Counted from the first letter of the stretch, positions 15,901-24,377 are shown. The stretch: DNA of 64,000 nt from CAYGVT01 sp964353355 (GCA_964353355.1 CAYGVT010000070.1:83890-147889); one strand, 5' to 3'. Notes: a model not told the origin generated them from the sequence alone. Program-made: numbers and translations.

Positions 15901-16275
15901 ATGCGGTCCTACAAGCACTACATCCACCAGTACAAGATCCCGTTCTCGGTGCTCCTCGCCGTGCTGGGAGCGGTCCTCCTGGTGCTGGGCATGTGGTCCT
16001 ACCCCTACAACGACCCGTACGAGAACGCACCCCTGGAATCGCTCCGGGGCATCAACATGATGGTGGCCCTCCTGGGGATCATCATGCTGGGCGTGGGGTT
16101 GTACCTGCTCTACGAATATGCGGCCACGAAGAGGAAGTTCGAGGCCATGATGGCGACGGACAGCGAGGCCCTGTTCCGTCGCAACCAGATAGAGCTCGAG
16201 CGGCTGGCCCTCAAGCTCTCCATCAAGGAGGAGCAACAGGTGCTTGCTACCCTGAAGAAGTACAGGATCCGTTAG
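15901..16275 (+). CDS. Small membrane protein with two helices and a charged cytoplasmic tail
   Basis: A 124-residue protein with helices at about residues 14-36 and 51-74, a short polar loop between them and a C-terminal amphipathic, charged helix that may form a coiled coil. I recognise no family. The start at 15901 was chosen because a TATA element sits at leaderless spacing; an in-frame GTG at 15880 is the alternative. It is divergent from the glycosylase gene and convergent with hflX across an AT-rich tract. Confidence 0.72.
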   Translation: MRSYKHYIHQYKIPFSVLLAVLGAVLLVLGMWSYPYNDPYENAPLESLRGINMMVALLGIIMLGVGLYLLYEYAATKRKFEAMMATDSEALFRRNQIELERLALKLSIKEEQQVLATLKKYRIR

Positions 16276-16339
16276 AGCCACGGTCCAACGGTCGATTGTA
16301 AAGGCCGGCCCTTCATCGGATAATGGGTTGGTGAGAGGG

Positions 16340-16360
16340 ACCCCATCATTTCCTATGGAG
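16340..16360 (-). other. Origin recognition box-like sequence (inverted)
   Basis: ACCCC, four variable bases, TTTCC, then TATGGAG. Compared with the reverse complement of the box at 18019, 17 of 21 positions agree. It points the opposite way and lies just left of an AT-rich tract. Orc1/Cdc6 is encoded 1.9 kb away. Confidence 0.45.
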
Positions 16361-16370
16361 ACCCTTCTGG

Positions 16371-16447
16371 GGATATACGCGTATTATTTTAATATAATTG
16401 AAATAAAAAAATAGAGTCATATCTCTATACATTTACAGATATTTATA
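16371..16447. other. AT-rich tract between convergent genes (candidate unwinding element or terminator)
   Basis: About 75 nt almost free of G and C, in DNA otherwise about two-thirds GC. It contains TTTTAATATAATTGAAATAA and an A7 run, which is a T7 run in the hflX direction. It follows the stop of hflX, so it could terminate transcription from both sides. Its position beside an inverted origin-box-like sequence also makes it a candidate DNA unwinding element. The two readings are compatible. Confidence 0.5.
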
Positions 16448-17849
16448 CTTTTGCATCGGAACTACTGGTCTTATCATGATATATAAGGCGAAGAGGTCGA
16501 CCCGGCATATTCTCGATTATCTCGTTTAATTTGGCATGGAACTTCCGCTCCACCGCGAACGTAATCCTTCCCGCGGACCGTTGCGAGAGGTCCAGGTAGA
16601 CGGCCCGCTGCCTCACCAGGTCCATGAGGCCCACCTGGTCGCCGTCGACGTCCACGAAGAGGTCGAAGGGGTTGGCCGTCGCATCGAAGGTCAGGTCCAG
16701 CACCGCGACGGTCCTCAGGTTCTCGAGGATGGCGTGGAGGAGCGCCTCCCTGAGGGCGAGGCGCCGGTTAGGGCGCTGGACGTTGAGCTGCACGGGGAGC
16801 CACGGTCCCACGATGAGCCCCCGCTGCTGCAGCCCCTCCACCTTGGCCTTGAGCTCGCTAGGCGCGACCATGTCGACTTTGTTGAGCAGCGAGAAGATGG
16901 GCGGCGTCTCCTCGGCCCGCTTGAGGATCTCCAGGGACGTCATGGCCTTGCGCTCGAGCACGTCCGCCGGCTCCCCGACGTCGAGCACGAGCAGCACCAG
17001 GTCGGACGAGTAGAGCTCCTCGAGGGTGGAGTTGAACGCCTCGATGAGCCAGGGTGGCAGGTCCTCGATGAAACCGACCGTGTCGTTGATGAGGATGCGC
17101 CCCTCGATGCCCTCCACGCTCCTCGAGAGCGGGCTGAGGGTCGAGAACATGCGCGAGTCGACCTCGGCGCCGGCCTCGGTCAGCAGGTTGAGCGCCGAGG
17201 TCTTGCCCGCGTTGGTGTACCCCGCGACGCTCACGGTCACGTAGGACCGTCGCTGCCGGCCCTTCCGTCTCACCTCGCGCACGCGCACAACATCCTCCAG
17301 CTCCCGCTGGATGCGCGCCATGCGCCGGGTTATCTCCGTCAGGTACTGGTGGGTGCCGACCTCGCCGCCCGCCAGGAGGCCGGGATGCTCGCCGCGCTTT
17401 GAGAGGCTTATGGTCTCTTTGATGAACGGCACGCGGTGCTTGAGGGTCGCGAGCTCGACCTGCAGCCTCGCCTCCGGGCTGGCCGCGCGGGAGGTGAAGA
17501 TCTCCAGGATGAGGCGGACGCGGTCGTAGACCTCGAGCCCCGTCGCGGACTGCAACCCGTGCACCTGGGATGGCTTGAGCTCGCCGTTGACGACGATGAG
17601 GTCGGCCCCGAGCTCCTTCGCCTTGTCCTTGACCTCCTCGGTCTTGCCCTTGCCGATGAAGGTCCTGGGGTCCGGCTGGTCGCGCCGCTGGACCTCGACC
17701 GAGGCGACCTCGAGCCCGAGCGCCTCGACGAGGGCACGGGTCTCGCGGTAGTCGTTCCGCGTCGAAACGAGCACGCACTTGCGCGCGTCGCGCGCGCCGC
17801 CCGCCCGTTCCTCCGGCACCGCCATGGGCTGCGGTAGTGCGTTCCCCAC
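16443..17849 (-). CDS. hflX: GTPase HflX
   Basis: The 468-residue protein has the HflX layout. The N-terminal nucleotide-binding domain contains DPRTFIGKGKTEEVKD, GADLIVVNGELKPSQ and VYDRVRLILEIF, followed by a helical linker with AGGEVGTHQYLTEITRRM. The GTPase domain has G1 AGYTNAGKTSAL, G2 region FSTLSPLSR, G3 NDTVGFIEDLP and G4 NKVD. HflX binds the large ribosomal subunit and rescues or splits stalled ribosomes. The C-terminal 100 residues are an extension seen in several archaeal members. The GTG at 17849 is chosen because GGAGG lies 7 nt before it; an ATG at 17825 is the alternative. Confidence 0.95.
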   Translation of the reverse strand: MGNALPQPMAVPEERAGGARDARKCVLVSTRNDYRETRALVEALGLEVASVEVQRRDQPDPRTFIGKGKTEEVKDKAKELGADLIVVNGELKPSQVHGLQSATGLEVYDRVRLILEIFTSRAASPEARLQVELATLKHRVPFIKETISLSKRGEHPGLLAGGEVGTHQYLTEITRRMARIQRELEDVVRVREVRRKGRQRRSYVTVSVAGYTNAGKTSALNLLTEAGAEVDSRMFSTLSPLSRSVEGIEGRILINDTVGFIEDLPPWLIEAFNSTLEELYSSDLVLLVLDVGEPADVLERKAMTSLEILKRAEETPPIFSLLNKVDMVAPSELKAKVEGLQQRGLIVGPWLPVQLNVQRPNRRLALREALLHAILENLRTVAVLDLTFDATANPFDLFVDVDGDQVGLMDLVRQRAVYLDLSQRSAGRITFAVERKFHAKLNEIIENMPGRPLRLIYHDKTSSSDAKV

Positions 17850-17855
17850 GAAAAA

Positions 17856-17861
17856 GCCTCC
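17856..17861 (-). promoter_or_regulatory. Ribosome binding site supporting the GTG start of hflX
   Basis: The minus strand reads GGAGGC, 7 nt before the GTG at 17849, favouring that start over the ATG eight codons downstream. Confidence 0.55.
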
Positions 17862-18018
17862 GTTCCCCCGATGAGGTCGCCGCGGCGGGTGGCCGTGGGT
17901 TGGCTGGGGGGGCTACCGTCAGGTCGCTGGGGGGGTTGATGCGGGGGACGCCGCCCGGACCGATGCGGGTGCCTCTCTCGGCGGTCGCCGCGCCGCAGGG
18001 GTCGTCCGCTATCTGCCC

Positions 18019-18039
18019 TTCCACAGGAAACGGTGGGGT
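18019..18039 (+). other. Origin recognition box-like sequence 1
   Basis: TTCCACAGGAAAC, then GGT, then GGGGT. It fits the archaeal ORB pattern TTCCAnnGGAAAC followed by a G-run and T. It is the best of the three copies seen here. Confidence 0.6.
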
Positions 18040-18133
18040 GGGTCTCGTCCCGGGGCAGGTGGCGAAAAGATATTTCTACCCACCTGCGCATTAGCCCGAA
18101 TCCCCGCGCCCCCCTCGGATCTCTCCCGGACAA

Positions 18134-18154
18134 TTCCACGAGAAGAGGAGGGGT
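18134..18154 (+). other. Origin recognition box-like sequence 2
   Basis: TTCCACGAGAAGAGGA then GGGGT. It agrees with box 1 at 16 of 21 positions, including the first six and the last five. Same strand as box 1, just upstream of orc1/cdc6. Confidence 0.45.
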
Positions 18155-18190
18155 GCCTGGACAGCCTTTCGCGCACCGGTGGGGAGGGAG

Positions 18191-19444
18191 ATGGAGCAGG
18201 AGACCGTTAACGTATTCGAGCAGTTCGCGGAGGTCCGGCCCATCTTCAAGAAGGACCGGGACATACTGCGCCCATCCTACATCCCCGACAGCCTGCCCCA
18301 TCGCACGAAGCAGATCGAGGCGCTCGCGTCCATCCTCGCGACCGCCCTGCAGGGGAACCGGCCGTCCAACGTGCTCATCTTCGGCAAGACGGGAACCGGC
18401 AAGACGGCCGTGGTCAAGTACCTGGGGAAGGAGATCAAATCCGCGCACGAGCGCAACGAGGGCCGGTTCCTGGCGGTCAACTTCATCTACATCAACTGCC
18501 AGGTCGTGGACACCCACTACGGGGTCCTCGCCCACGTGGGCAACTACTTCATCCAGGACTGGGACTCGCGCATCCCCTTCACGGGCTGGTCGACCGAGAA
18601 GGTGTACAACGAGCTCAAGCAGCAGATAGACGCGCACGAGACCGTGACCGTCATCGTGCTGGACGAGGTGGACAAGCTGGTGTACAAGAGCGGCGACGAC
18701 GTGCTGTTCCACCTGAGCGAGATCAACGACGACCTGAAGCGGGGCAAGCTCTCCATCATCGGCATCTCCAACGACCTCAAGTTCACCGAGTTCCTCGACA
18801 CGCGCGTGCGCAGCCGGCTGGGCGAGGAGCGGCTCGTGTTCCCGCCCTACAACGCCAACCAGCTGCAGGACATCCTGCGCCAGCGCGCGGACCTGGCCTT
18901 CTGCGATGACGCCGTGGACGGCGCCGTCATCTCGCTGTGCTCCGCGCTCGCGGCCCAGGAGCACGGCGACGCCCGCCGCGCGCTCGACCTGCTGCGCGTC
19001 TCGGCCGAGCTCTCCGAGCGCGACCACGCGCCCAGGGTGACCGAGCAGTACGTGCAGAAGGCGGTGAGCAAGCTCGAGCTGGACGCGGTCGAGGAGGTCG
19101 TGTCCACCCTGCCCACGCAGTCCAAGCTCGTCCTTCTGGGGATCTACATCAACGAGCGCGACGGCTCGACGCAGTCCACCACGGGCGAGGTCTACGACAC
19201 CTACCGGGAGCTCTGCCGCCAGCTGGGCATGGCGCACCTGACCCAGCGCCGCGTCACCGACCTCATATCGGAGCTGGACATGCTGGGCATCATCAATGCC
19301 CGCCTCAAGTCCTTCGGCAGGGGCGGCCGCACGCGCGAGATATCGCTGGCGGTGTCGATGTACGAGATCGCCGACGTCCTCAGGCAGGACGACATCGTCA
19401 AGGACCTGCTGGACGCCCGGCCGCACCAGACCACCCTGATATGA
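18191..19444 (+). CDS. cdc6: Orc1/Cdc6 replication initiator
   Basis: The 417-residue AAA+ protein binds origin boxes and loads the MCM helicase. Visible motifs are Walker A FGKTGTGKTAVV (about residue 65), Walker B VIVLDEVDKL, sensor 1 IIGISNDL, the initiator-type RVRSRLGEE with arginine finger, and sensor 2 HGDARRALDLL. A C-terminal winged-helix domain follows (QRRVTDLISELDMLGIINAR). The ATG at 18191 has GGGAGGGAG directly upstream; a GTG four codons earlier is the alternative. Origin-box-like sequences upstream suggest it acts at, and may autoregulate from, its own locus. Confidence 0.96.
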   Translation: MEQETVNVFEQFAEVRPIFKKDRDILRPSYIPDSLPHRTKQIEALASILATALQGNRPSNVLIFGKTGTGKTAVVKYLGKEIKSAHERNEGRFLAVNFIYINCQVVDTHYGVLAHVGNYFIQDWDSRIPFTGWSTEKVYNELKQQIDAHETVTVIVLDEVDKLVYKSGDDVLFHLSEINDDLKRGKLSIIGISNDLKFTEFLDTRVRSRLGEERLVFPPYNANQLQDILRQRADLAFCDDAVDGAVISLCSALAAQEHGDARRALDLLRVSAELSERDHAPRVTEQYVQKAVSKLELDAVEEVVSTLPTQSKLVLLGIYINERDGSTQSTTGEVYDTYRELCRQLGMAHLTQRRVTDLISELDMLGIINARLKSFGRGGRTREISLAVSMYEIADVLRQDDIVKDLLDARPHQTTLI

Positions 19445-19596
19445 GGGATAAGGGCCGACGGGCTGGACAGGGGCGCGCGGGGAACGTGCGGACGGTGTGA
19501 GGAGGGTGCTCTGGAGGTCGATGGGGCCCAGAGGCCACCAGTCCGGTGCTCGTCTGAACCGCTGGCAGCCATGTGTCCCGACCTGGCGCCGCGGCC

Positions 19597-20607
19597 CTAA
19601 TCGGACCCGTCATCGCCTTCAGGGGGACGGCGCCGGAACATATCGAGGAGCCCGGCGAGAGGGCCGCCAGGCGCTCGGGTCCCCTCCTCGCCCTCCTCGG
19701 GCTCGCCCTTGGCGACCCCCCGGGCGCCCCGCCGCCGCTTCCCCCGCCCGCCGCCCGCCTCGCGGGCCTTGGGCCTGCGCGCCCTGACCTCGAGCGAGAG
19801 CGTGTCCACCAGCATCGGCAGCACGATGAGCAGCGCCACCGTCAGGGCAAGGTCATTGCCGCTGTTGGATGGGGCCTTGTGGAGCTTGGTCTGGCCGTTC
19901 GCCCACAGCTTGATGAGGCCGAACCATGGCAGCTCGCCGCGCGCCACCCCGACGACCCACGCGTCCTTGACGGGCTCCACGAGGGGAGATGTGCCGGTGG
20001 GCGGCGCGCCGGCGCCGGTCCAGGAAGGGAGGCTCACCTGGTCAGCCTCGCGGTTGTGGTCGCCCTTCGTGACGTAGCCGCTGTGCGGCGGCCGCCCCTG
20101 GAAGTTCTGGAGGATGCGCGCCACGTCGACGTAGAGGTCGATCTCCTCGCGCTCGCCTGTGTGGTAGGAGGTGAGCCCCCGTACGTAAAATCCGTGGGCC
20201 TCGTTGAGGACGTCAAGCGTGGGCACGTCGTAGGAGCCGCCCGTTTGGTTGTACTCGAGCCAGACGATGACGCGATGGATGATGGGGGTGGTCCCCGTAA
20301 GCCCGTTCTTGTGGTAGACGACGACGTCGCCGAAGTCACCGTGCCGGTCGTACCCCCTATCCCGCCCCTCGACCCAGGTGGTCACGCCCCCCGCCCGCCC
20401 GAGGGTCCTGACGAAGGTCAGGTCGCCAGTGTCGATGACGCCGACCTCGGACCATTCGTTCGAGTGCTGCATGCTCTCGGACTCGACCACGACCATGGGC
20501 GGCCACCGGCCACCGTAGACGTAGAGGGCCGCGAGGATGACCACGACGACGACCACGGCCGTGAGCACGTCCCGGAGGAGGGACATCACCTGGCGGCGCG
20601 TGGACAT
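19597..20607 (-). CDS. Type I signal peptidase, archaeal Sec11-like (paralogue 1)
   Basis: A 336-residue membrane protease of family S26 that removes signal peptides outside the membrane. The first helix (about 14-32) precedes the catalytic serine in VVVESESMQHS. The histidine is in TPIIHRVI, and the aspartate region is TKGDHN. It has larger insertions between these motifs than standard Sec11. A second helix (about 250-270) precedes an Arg/Pro/Glu-rich cytoplasmic tail. The Ser box reads SESM where its neighbour has SGSM. It lies 24 nt downstream of that paralogue in the same direction, so they are a tandem duplication. The abundance of secreted giant proteins nearby gives an obvious substrate pool, but specificity is not known. 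Confidence 0.85.
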   Translation of the reverse strand: MSTRRQVMSLLRDVLTAVVVVVVILAALYVYGGRWPPMVVVESESMQHSNEWSEVGVIDTGDLTFVRTLGRAGGVTTWVEGRDRGYDRHGDFGDVVVYHKNGLTGTTPIIHRVIVWLEYNQTGGSYDVPTLDVLNEAHGFYVRGLTSYHTGEREEIDLYVDVARILQNFQGRPPHSGYVTKGDHNREADQVSLPSWTGAGAPPTGTSPLVEPVKDAWVVGVARGELPWFGLIKLWANGQTKLHKAPSNSGNDLALTVALLIVLPMLVDTLSLEVRARRPKAREAGGGRGKRRRGARGVAKGEPEEGEEGTRAPGGPLAGLLDMFRRRPPEGDDGSD

Positions 20608-20631
20608 CGGACCTGGGCCTCCTGGCCGCCG

Positions 20632-21795
20632 TCATGCGCGCCGCCGGTCATTAAGGTTCGCACGCCCATCGTCCCGTGACGGGGCCGGGTCGACGTACCT
20701 GTACACCACCCGGGACGGTTGCGAAGGGGGCGGGGGGGGGCCCGCCTGCCCAGCGGGCGGGGAGGGGTCCCACTCGACATGCGGGGGGGCAGGCTCCCCC
20801 GCCCATTGGTCCGGGGCGGGGGCCGCGATGCGGTAGGCGACGGGCGGGCCCGCGACCGCCGGCGCGGGGGGCCAAGAGGCCGGCACGGGCCGTCCGGCCG
20901 ATGGACCCCCCTCGACCTCCCCCGACCGCCGGCGCAGCAGCCACAGCCTGCGCCAGGGGGTGGGGGCCCCCTCCTGCCGCGAGGCCGCGACGAGAGCGAT
21001 TGCCAGGTCGATGAGCACCGGCACGGTGACCAGGAGGGCCACGGTGATGAGGAGGTCGTACCAGCTGTTCGGGGGGACCGCCTGGCCGGTGCCGCCGAAC
21101 CACAGCTTGAGGATGCCGAACCAGGGGAGCTCTCCCCGGCTCACGCCCACGACCCACTCGCGCAGCACGGGCTCGGCCCGTGGGGTCGTGCCAGCGGGCT
21201 GCTGCTCCCAGAACAGGCTGATCTGGTCGATGTTGGGGTTGTTGTCGCCCTTGGTGAGGTAGCCCCCGTGGGGAGCGCCGTGGCCAATGAAGTTGTCCAG
21301 CACGACCTGCAGATTGACAGGCAGGTCCATCGCCGTCTCCGAGCCGGTGTGATAGGTCCGCAGCCCCCGCAGCGTGATGTGCAGCGTGTCCCGCTCGCCC
21401 AGCGACGGCACGTCGAACGAGGCGCCCGTCGTGGAGTTGAGCTCGACCCACACCATCGCGCGGTGGATGACCGGCGTGTACTCCCTCAGCCCGTTCTTGT
21501 GGAAGACGATGACGTCCCCGTAGTTGCCGTAGGTCGAGTGCCCGGTGGCCTTGCCCTCCGCCCACGTGACGATGTGGCCGGACCGTTCGGACGACCGGAC
21601 GAGGGTGAGGTCACCGGTGTCGATGATGCCCACGGCGGACGAGTCCCCAGAGTGCTGCATGCTGCCGGATTCGATTACCACCATCGGGGGCCACATGCCC
21701 GCGTAGGCCCAGAGGCTCCCCAGGACGACCAGGACGACGCAGGCCGAGCCGACGACGTCCCGGAGCAGGGGCTTGAACCTTTCCATCGATGCCAT
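20632..21795 (-). CDS. Type I signal peptidase, archaeal Sec11-like (paralogue 2)
   Basis: The 387-residue paralogue has canonical motifs: helix 1 (about 12-32), serine box VVIESGSMQHS, histidine in TPVIHRAM, and LTKGDNNPN. A second helix (about 250-270) and a Pro-rich cytoplasmic tail of about 100 residues follow. The two paralogues share the order WPPMVV, GIIDTGDLT or GVIDTGDLT, the insert with YHTG, and RGELPWFG(I/L)(L/I)KLW. This indicates recent common ancestry with divergence mainly in the tails. A TATA element (minus strand ATAAATA) lies about 40 nt before the start. The start at 21795 is used; an ATG three codons later is possible. Confidence 0.88.
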   Translation of the reverse strand: MASMERFKPLLRDVVGSACVVLVVLGSLWAYAGMWPPMVVIESGSMQHSGDSSAVGIIDTGDLTLVRSSERSGHIVTWAEGKATGHSTYGNYGDVIVFHKNGLREYTPVIHRAMVWVELNSTTGASFDVPSLGERDTLHITLRGLRTYHTGSETAMDLPVNLQVVLDNFIGHGAPHGGYLTKGDNNPNIDQISLFWEQQPAGTTPRAEPVLREWVVGVSRGELPWFGILKLWFGGTGQAVPPNSWYDLLITVALLVTVPVLIDLAIALVAASRQEGAPTPWRRLWLLRRRSGEVEGGPSAGRPVPASWPPAPAVAGPPVAYRIAAPAPDQWAGEPAPPHVEWDPSPPAGQAGPPPPPSQPSRVVYRYVDPAPSRDDGRANLNDRRRA

Positions 21796-21834
21796 CGGGC
21801 CACCAGGGAGGACGCCCCCATGACGGCACGTCCG

Positions 21835-21841
21835 TATTTAT
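21835..21841 (-). promoter_or_regulatory. TATA box of the signal peptidase pair
   Basis: The minus strand reads ATAAATA, about 43 nt before the start at 21795. It probably drives both signal peptidase genes, as no promoter is visible in the 24 nt between them. Confidence 0.5.
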
Positions 21842-21932
21842 CCCTTGCGCGGCTAGGTGCACGCCCAGGGGGGGCAAGGTGGACATCTCCGGCCCACGTC
21901 GCCACCGACCCTCCGTGGCATCCGCCCAAACC

Positions 21933-21940
21933 TATTTTAC
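21933..21940 (+). promoter_or_regulatory. TATA-like element for dCMP deaminase gene
   Basis: TATTTTAC, centred about 27 nt before the ATG at 21964, the spacing of a leaderless archaeal transcript. It fixes the start at 21964. Confidence 0.5.
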
Positions 21941-21963
21941 TGGCATCCGACCTTTCCAGGGCG

Positions 21964-22476
21964 ATGACGGACGACCGCATGGGGCTGGACGAGTACTTCA
22001 TGCGGGTCGCGTTCCTGGTGAGCCAGCGCTCGACCTGCCTGCGCCGCAGGGTCGGCGCAATCGTCGTGAAGCAGAAGCGCATCCTCACGACGGGCTACAA
22101 CGGGGCGCCCCGCAACATCCCCCACTGCCTCGAGGTCGGGTGCCTGCGAGAGCAGCTGGGCATCAAGCCAGGCGAGCGGCACGAGCTGTGCCGCGGCGTG
22201 CACGCCGAGCAGAACGCCATCATCCAGTCGGCCGTCTTCGGCGTGCCCATCGAGGGCGGCACGCTCTACACCACGACCTTCCCCTGCGTGCTCTGCTCGA
22301 AGATAATCATCAACGCCGGGCTCAAGGAAGTGGTCTACTCCAAGGGCTACCTTGACGACCTGAGCAAGCAGATGCTCGAGCAGAGCGGCATCCTGCTGCG
22401 GCGCATCGCACCCCCGGATGGCGCCGACGCCAAGCCCATAGGCGACGGGGACGAGTGCGACCTGTCGATGTGCTGA
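21964..22476 (+). CDS. dCMP deaminase family protein
   Basis: The 170-residue zinc deaminase would convert dCMP to dUMP for thymidylate synthesis. The zinc site is complete: GVHAEQNAIIQS supplies His and the catalytic Glu, and FPCVLCSKIIINAG supplies two Cys. RRVGAIVVKQKRILTTGYNG and TLYTTTFPC are typical of the family. Length is normal. It is leaderless, with a TATA element about 27 nt upstream. A cytidine- or tRNA-type deaminase is less likely, given the long loop containing CLREQLGI between the conserved segments. Confidence 0.9.
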   Translation: MTDDRMGLDEYFMRVAFLVSQRSTCLRRRVGAIVVKQKRILTTGYNGAPRNIPHCLEVGCLREQLGIKPGERHELCRGVHAEQNAIIQSAVFGVPIEGGTLYTTTFPCVLCSKIIINAGLKEVVYSKGYLDDLSKQMLEQSGILLRRIAPPDGADAKPIGDGDECDLSMC

Positions 22477-22520
22477 GCGCCCTGGGATGGTCACTCCCAG
22501 GTGTCGGAATAGGGAAGACA

Positions 22521-22527
22521 TATTTAA
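22521..22527 (+). promoter_or_regulatory. TATA box of the TPR protein gene
   Basis: TATTTAA, centred 26 nt before the ATG at 22550, implying a leaderless mRNA and excluding the in-frame GTG at 22538. Confidence 0.55.
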
Positions 22528-22549
22528 TTAGCCCAGGGTGGATGCCCCG

Positions 22550-23350
22550 ATGGCCCTGGAGGATGCGGCGAGCGCCTGGGTCGAGTGCGAACCCCAGGAG
22601 GTCGAGGCCCTGACCGAAGACGTCTCCTCATTCAAGACGGTCGACGACTGGGAGGGCGACGCCACCATCATGCTCACGAGGGGCGACATCTTCGGGGCGC
22701 TGCACATCTACGAGGAGATCCTCAAGGTCTACCCGCAGTACACCAAGGCCTGGTACAACCGGGCGGTCATCCTGGCGGCGTACGTCAAGGACTACCGCGC
22801 GGCCCTGTGGGCCTACGACCAGGCGCTGGCCATCGAGCCCAAGAACCCCGACATACTTCATAACAAGGCCAAGCTCATGCTCGACCTCGGGATGTACGAT
22901 GAGGCGGAGAAGGGGTTCATCAAGGTGCTGCAGCAGCGGCCCAACTACACCAAGTCCCTGATGGGGCTCGCGATAGCCTGCGTCAACACGGGCAGGTTCG
23001 TGGATGCCAACCGCGCCATCGAGCTGGCCGAGAGGCACAAGCTCGCCAAGGACGAGAAGGCCAACCTGCTCTCCCTCAAGGCCATCGTCCTCAACAACAT
23101 CGGCAAGAGCAAGCAGTCCGTCAAGGTGGCCAAGGCCGCGCTCGCCCTCAACCCCAAGGACGACTCGCTGTGGGAGACGATGGGCATCTCCTACTACAAC
23201 CTCAAGAAGTTCCGCGAGTCCATCGCCTGCCTGAACCGGGCGATACAGCTCAATCCCCAGGGCGCGAGCGCCAGGCAGATGAAGCGCGACATCCTTGACA
23301 GCCTCGCGGACATGGGCATCACGGTCCACGACGACGAGCCGGGCCTGTAG
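22550..23350 (+). CDS. Tetratricopeptide repeat protein
   Basis: A 266-residue soluble protein made mostly of TPR units of 34 residues, about five or six, for example KAWYNRAVILAAYVKDYRAA then LWAYDQALAIEPKNPDILHN, and SLWETMGISYYNLKKFRESI. It has an acidic N-terminal segment. TPR proteins are scaffolds for protein-protein contacts; no enzyme domain is present. The next gene follows 25 nt after the stop with its own ribosome binding site, so the two may form an operon. Partner unknown. Confidence 0.88.
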   Translation: MALEDAASAWVECEPQEVEALTEDVSSFKTVDDWEGDATIMLTRGDIFGALHIYEEILKVYPQYTKAWYNRAVILAAYVKDYRAALWAYDQALAIEPKNPDILHNKAKLMLDLGMYDEAEKGFIKVLQQRPNYTKSLMGLAIACVNTGRFVDANRAIELAERHKLAKDEKANLLSLKAIVLNNIGKSKQSVKVAKAALALNPKDDSLWETMGISYYNLKKFRESIACLNRAIQLNPQGASARQMKRDILDSLADMGITVHDDEPGL

Positions 23351-23375
23351 GGGCCTCATGCGGGGGAGGCGGAGC

Positions 23376-24212
23376 ATGGGCGAAGAGGGCGAGGGAGGCG
23401 CACCGGGCACGGGAGGCGCACCGGGCACGGGAGGGGGCACCTCCGGGGAGGGGGGGACGGACGACGTCGGCATGGAGGGGGTCGTCCCTGCCATCGGGGC
23501 CTGCGCCAACTGCGGCTCCCCCGTATCGGAGGGGACCGCCCGGGTCTTCTACGAGGTGCCCACCTGCCCCGACTGCTTCCACGCCCTGGGGCTGATGCGG
23601 CTGGCGCTCGTGCCCGCGCCGGAGGAGGACGCGCTGCTCGCGCGCGCGATTTGCGAGGGCATCGGGCCCCTGTCGATAGTACAGGAACTGCGCATGACGG
23701 GCCTGGCGAAGTTCGCGGGCCTCCTGCCGCAGACGCTGGGGGGCGAGCTGGTCGCCTCGGCCGCCGTGGCGGCCGGCAGGCTCGACGCCTCGGGCGTCAT
23801 CAGGACGGCCATCGCCGCGCGGGCCGTCGCGCGCGACGGCACGGACAGGGTCCGCGCGGACGGCGGCACCGTCAACGTCCTGCTCCACCTCGCCAGCCTC
23901 CTCATCTACGAGATCGCCATCGCCGCCATGGTCCGCGCCGGCGTGGTCCGGAGGGGTCCCATGGGCGAGGAGGGCGAGTGGCAGTACGAGTACCTGGAGG
24001 ACGCGCCCCCCGCCGACGGCACGGGCCCCGCCCCCGGCACCGGCGGCATCGCCACCCCCCCCGGCGACGACCGGGCCTCCTTTGTCCCCTACGCGAGGGA
24101 CATGCGCGCCTCCGGAGACGCCCTGCTCTCGGACCTGGAGGGCCTGCCGGGCGTCGACCGCGCGCACGTGGCAAGGCTGAGGAAGCGCCTCGGGGAGCTC
24201 CTCAAGGCCTGA
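23376..24212 (+). CDS. Zinc-ribbon protein of unknown function
   Basis: The 278-residue protein has a Gly/Thr-rich, probably disordered N-terminus of about 45 residues. A CxxC...CxxC zinc site follows (ACANCGSPV and TCPDCFHAL), then an Ala/Leu-rich helical region, a Gly/Pro-rich linker and a charged C-terminal helix. I do not recognise a family. The start at 23376 follows GGAGGCGGAG; an ATG at 23358 is possible. It is downstream of the TPR gene and convergent with rlmE. The zinc ribbon suggests nucleic-acid or protein contact, nothing more specific. Confidence 0.7.
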   Translation: MGEEGEGGAPGTGGAPGTGGGTSGEGGTDDVGMEGVVPAIGACANCGSPVSEGTARVFYEVPTCPDCFHALGLMRLALVPAPEEDALLARAICEGIGPLSIVQELRMTGLAKFAGLLPQTLGGELVASAAVAAGRLDASGVIRTAIAARAVARDGTDRVRADGGTVNVLLHLASLLIYEIAIAAMVRAGVVRRGPMGEEGEWQYEYLEDAPPADGTGPAPGTGGIATPPGDDRASFVPYARDMRASGDALLSDLEGLPGVDRAHVARLRKRLGELLKA

Positions 24213-24377
24213 CCGGGCCGGCTCATGGGAAATCCAACGGACATCGGGGCCCCGGTCAATGGATGGGTCCCCCTTTCATTAGGTCCTAACGTTGCCCTTA
24301 TGTCAACGCCCTATTGTACATGAACGTGCGCGAGGGAGGTCGGGCCGTGTCCCGGGGTGTCTCCTCGCAGTGAGGGC

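Larger units (their letters stand above)
17862..18178. other. Candidate replication origin region upstream of orc1/cdc6
   Basis: This intergenic region of about 320 nt lies between divergent hflX and orc1/cdc6. It holds two origin-recognition-box-like sequences in the same orientation (18019-18039 and 18134-18154) and a short A/T patch, AAAAGATATTTCTA, between them (18064-18077). Archaeal origins commonly sit next to orc1/cdc6 and carry such boxes. A third, inverted copy and a large AT-rich tract lie on the far side of hflX. No other gene is visible here. Confidence 0.55.

Noticed and set aside
24211..24256. Hairpin between the zinc-ribbon gene and rlmE
   Set aside because: TGACCGGG and CCCGGTCA are complementary but about 30 nt apart with no T-run, so it is too weak to call as a terminator.
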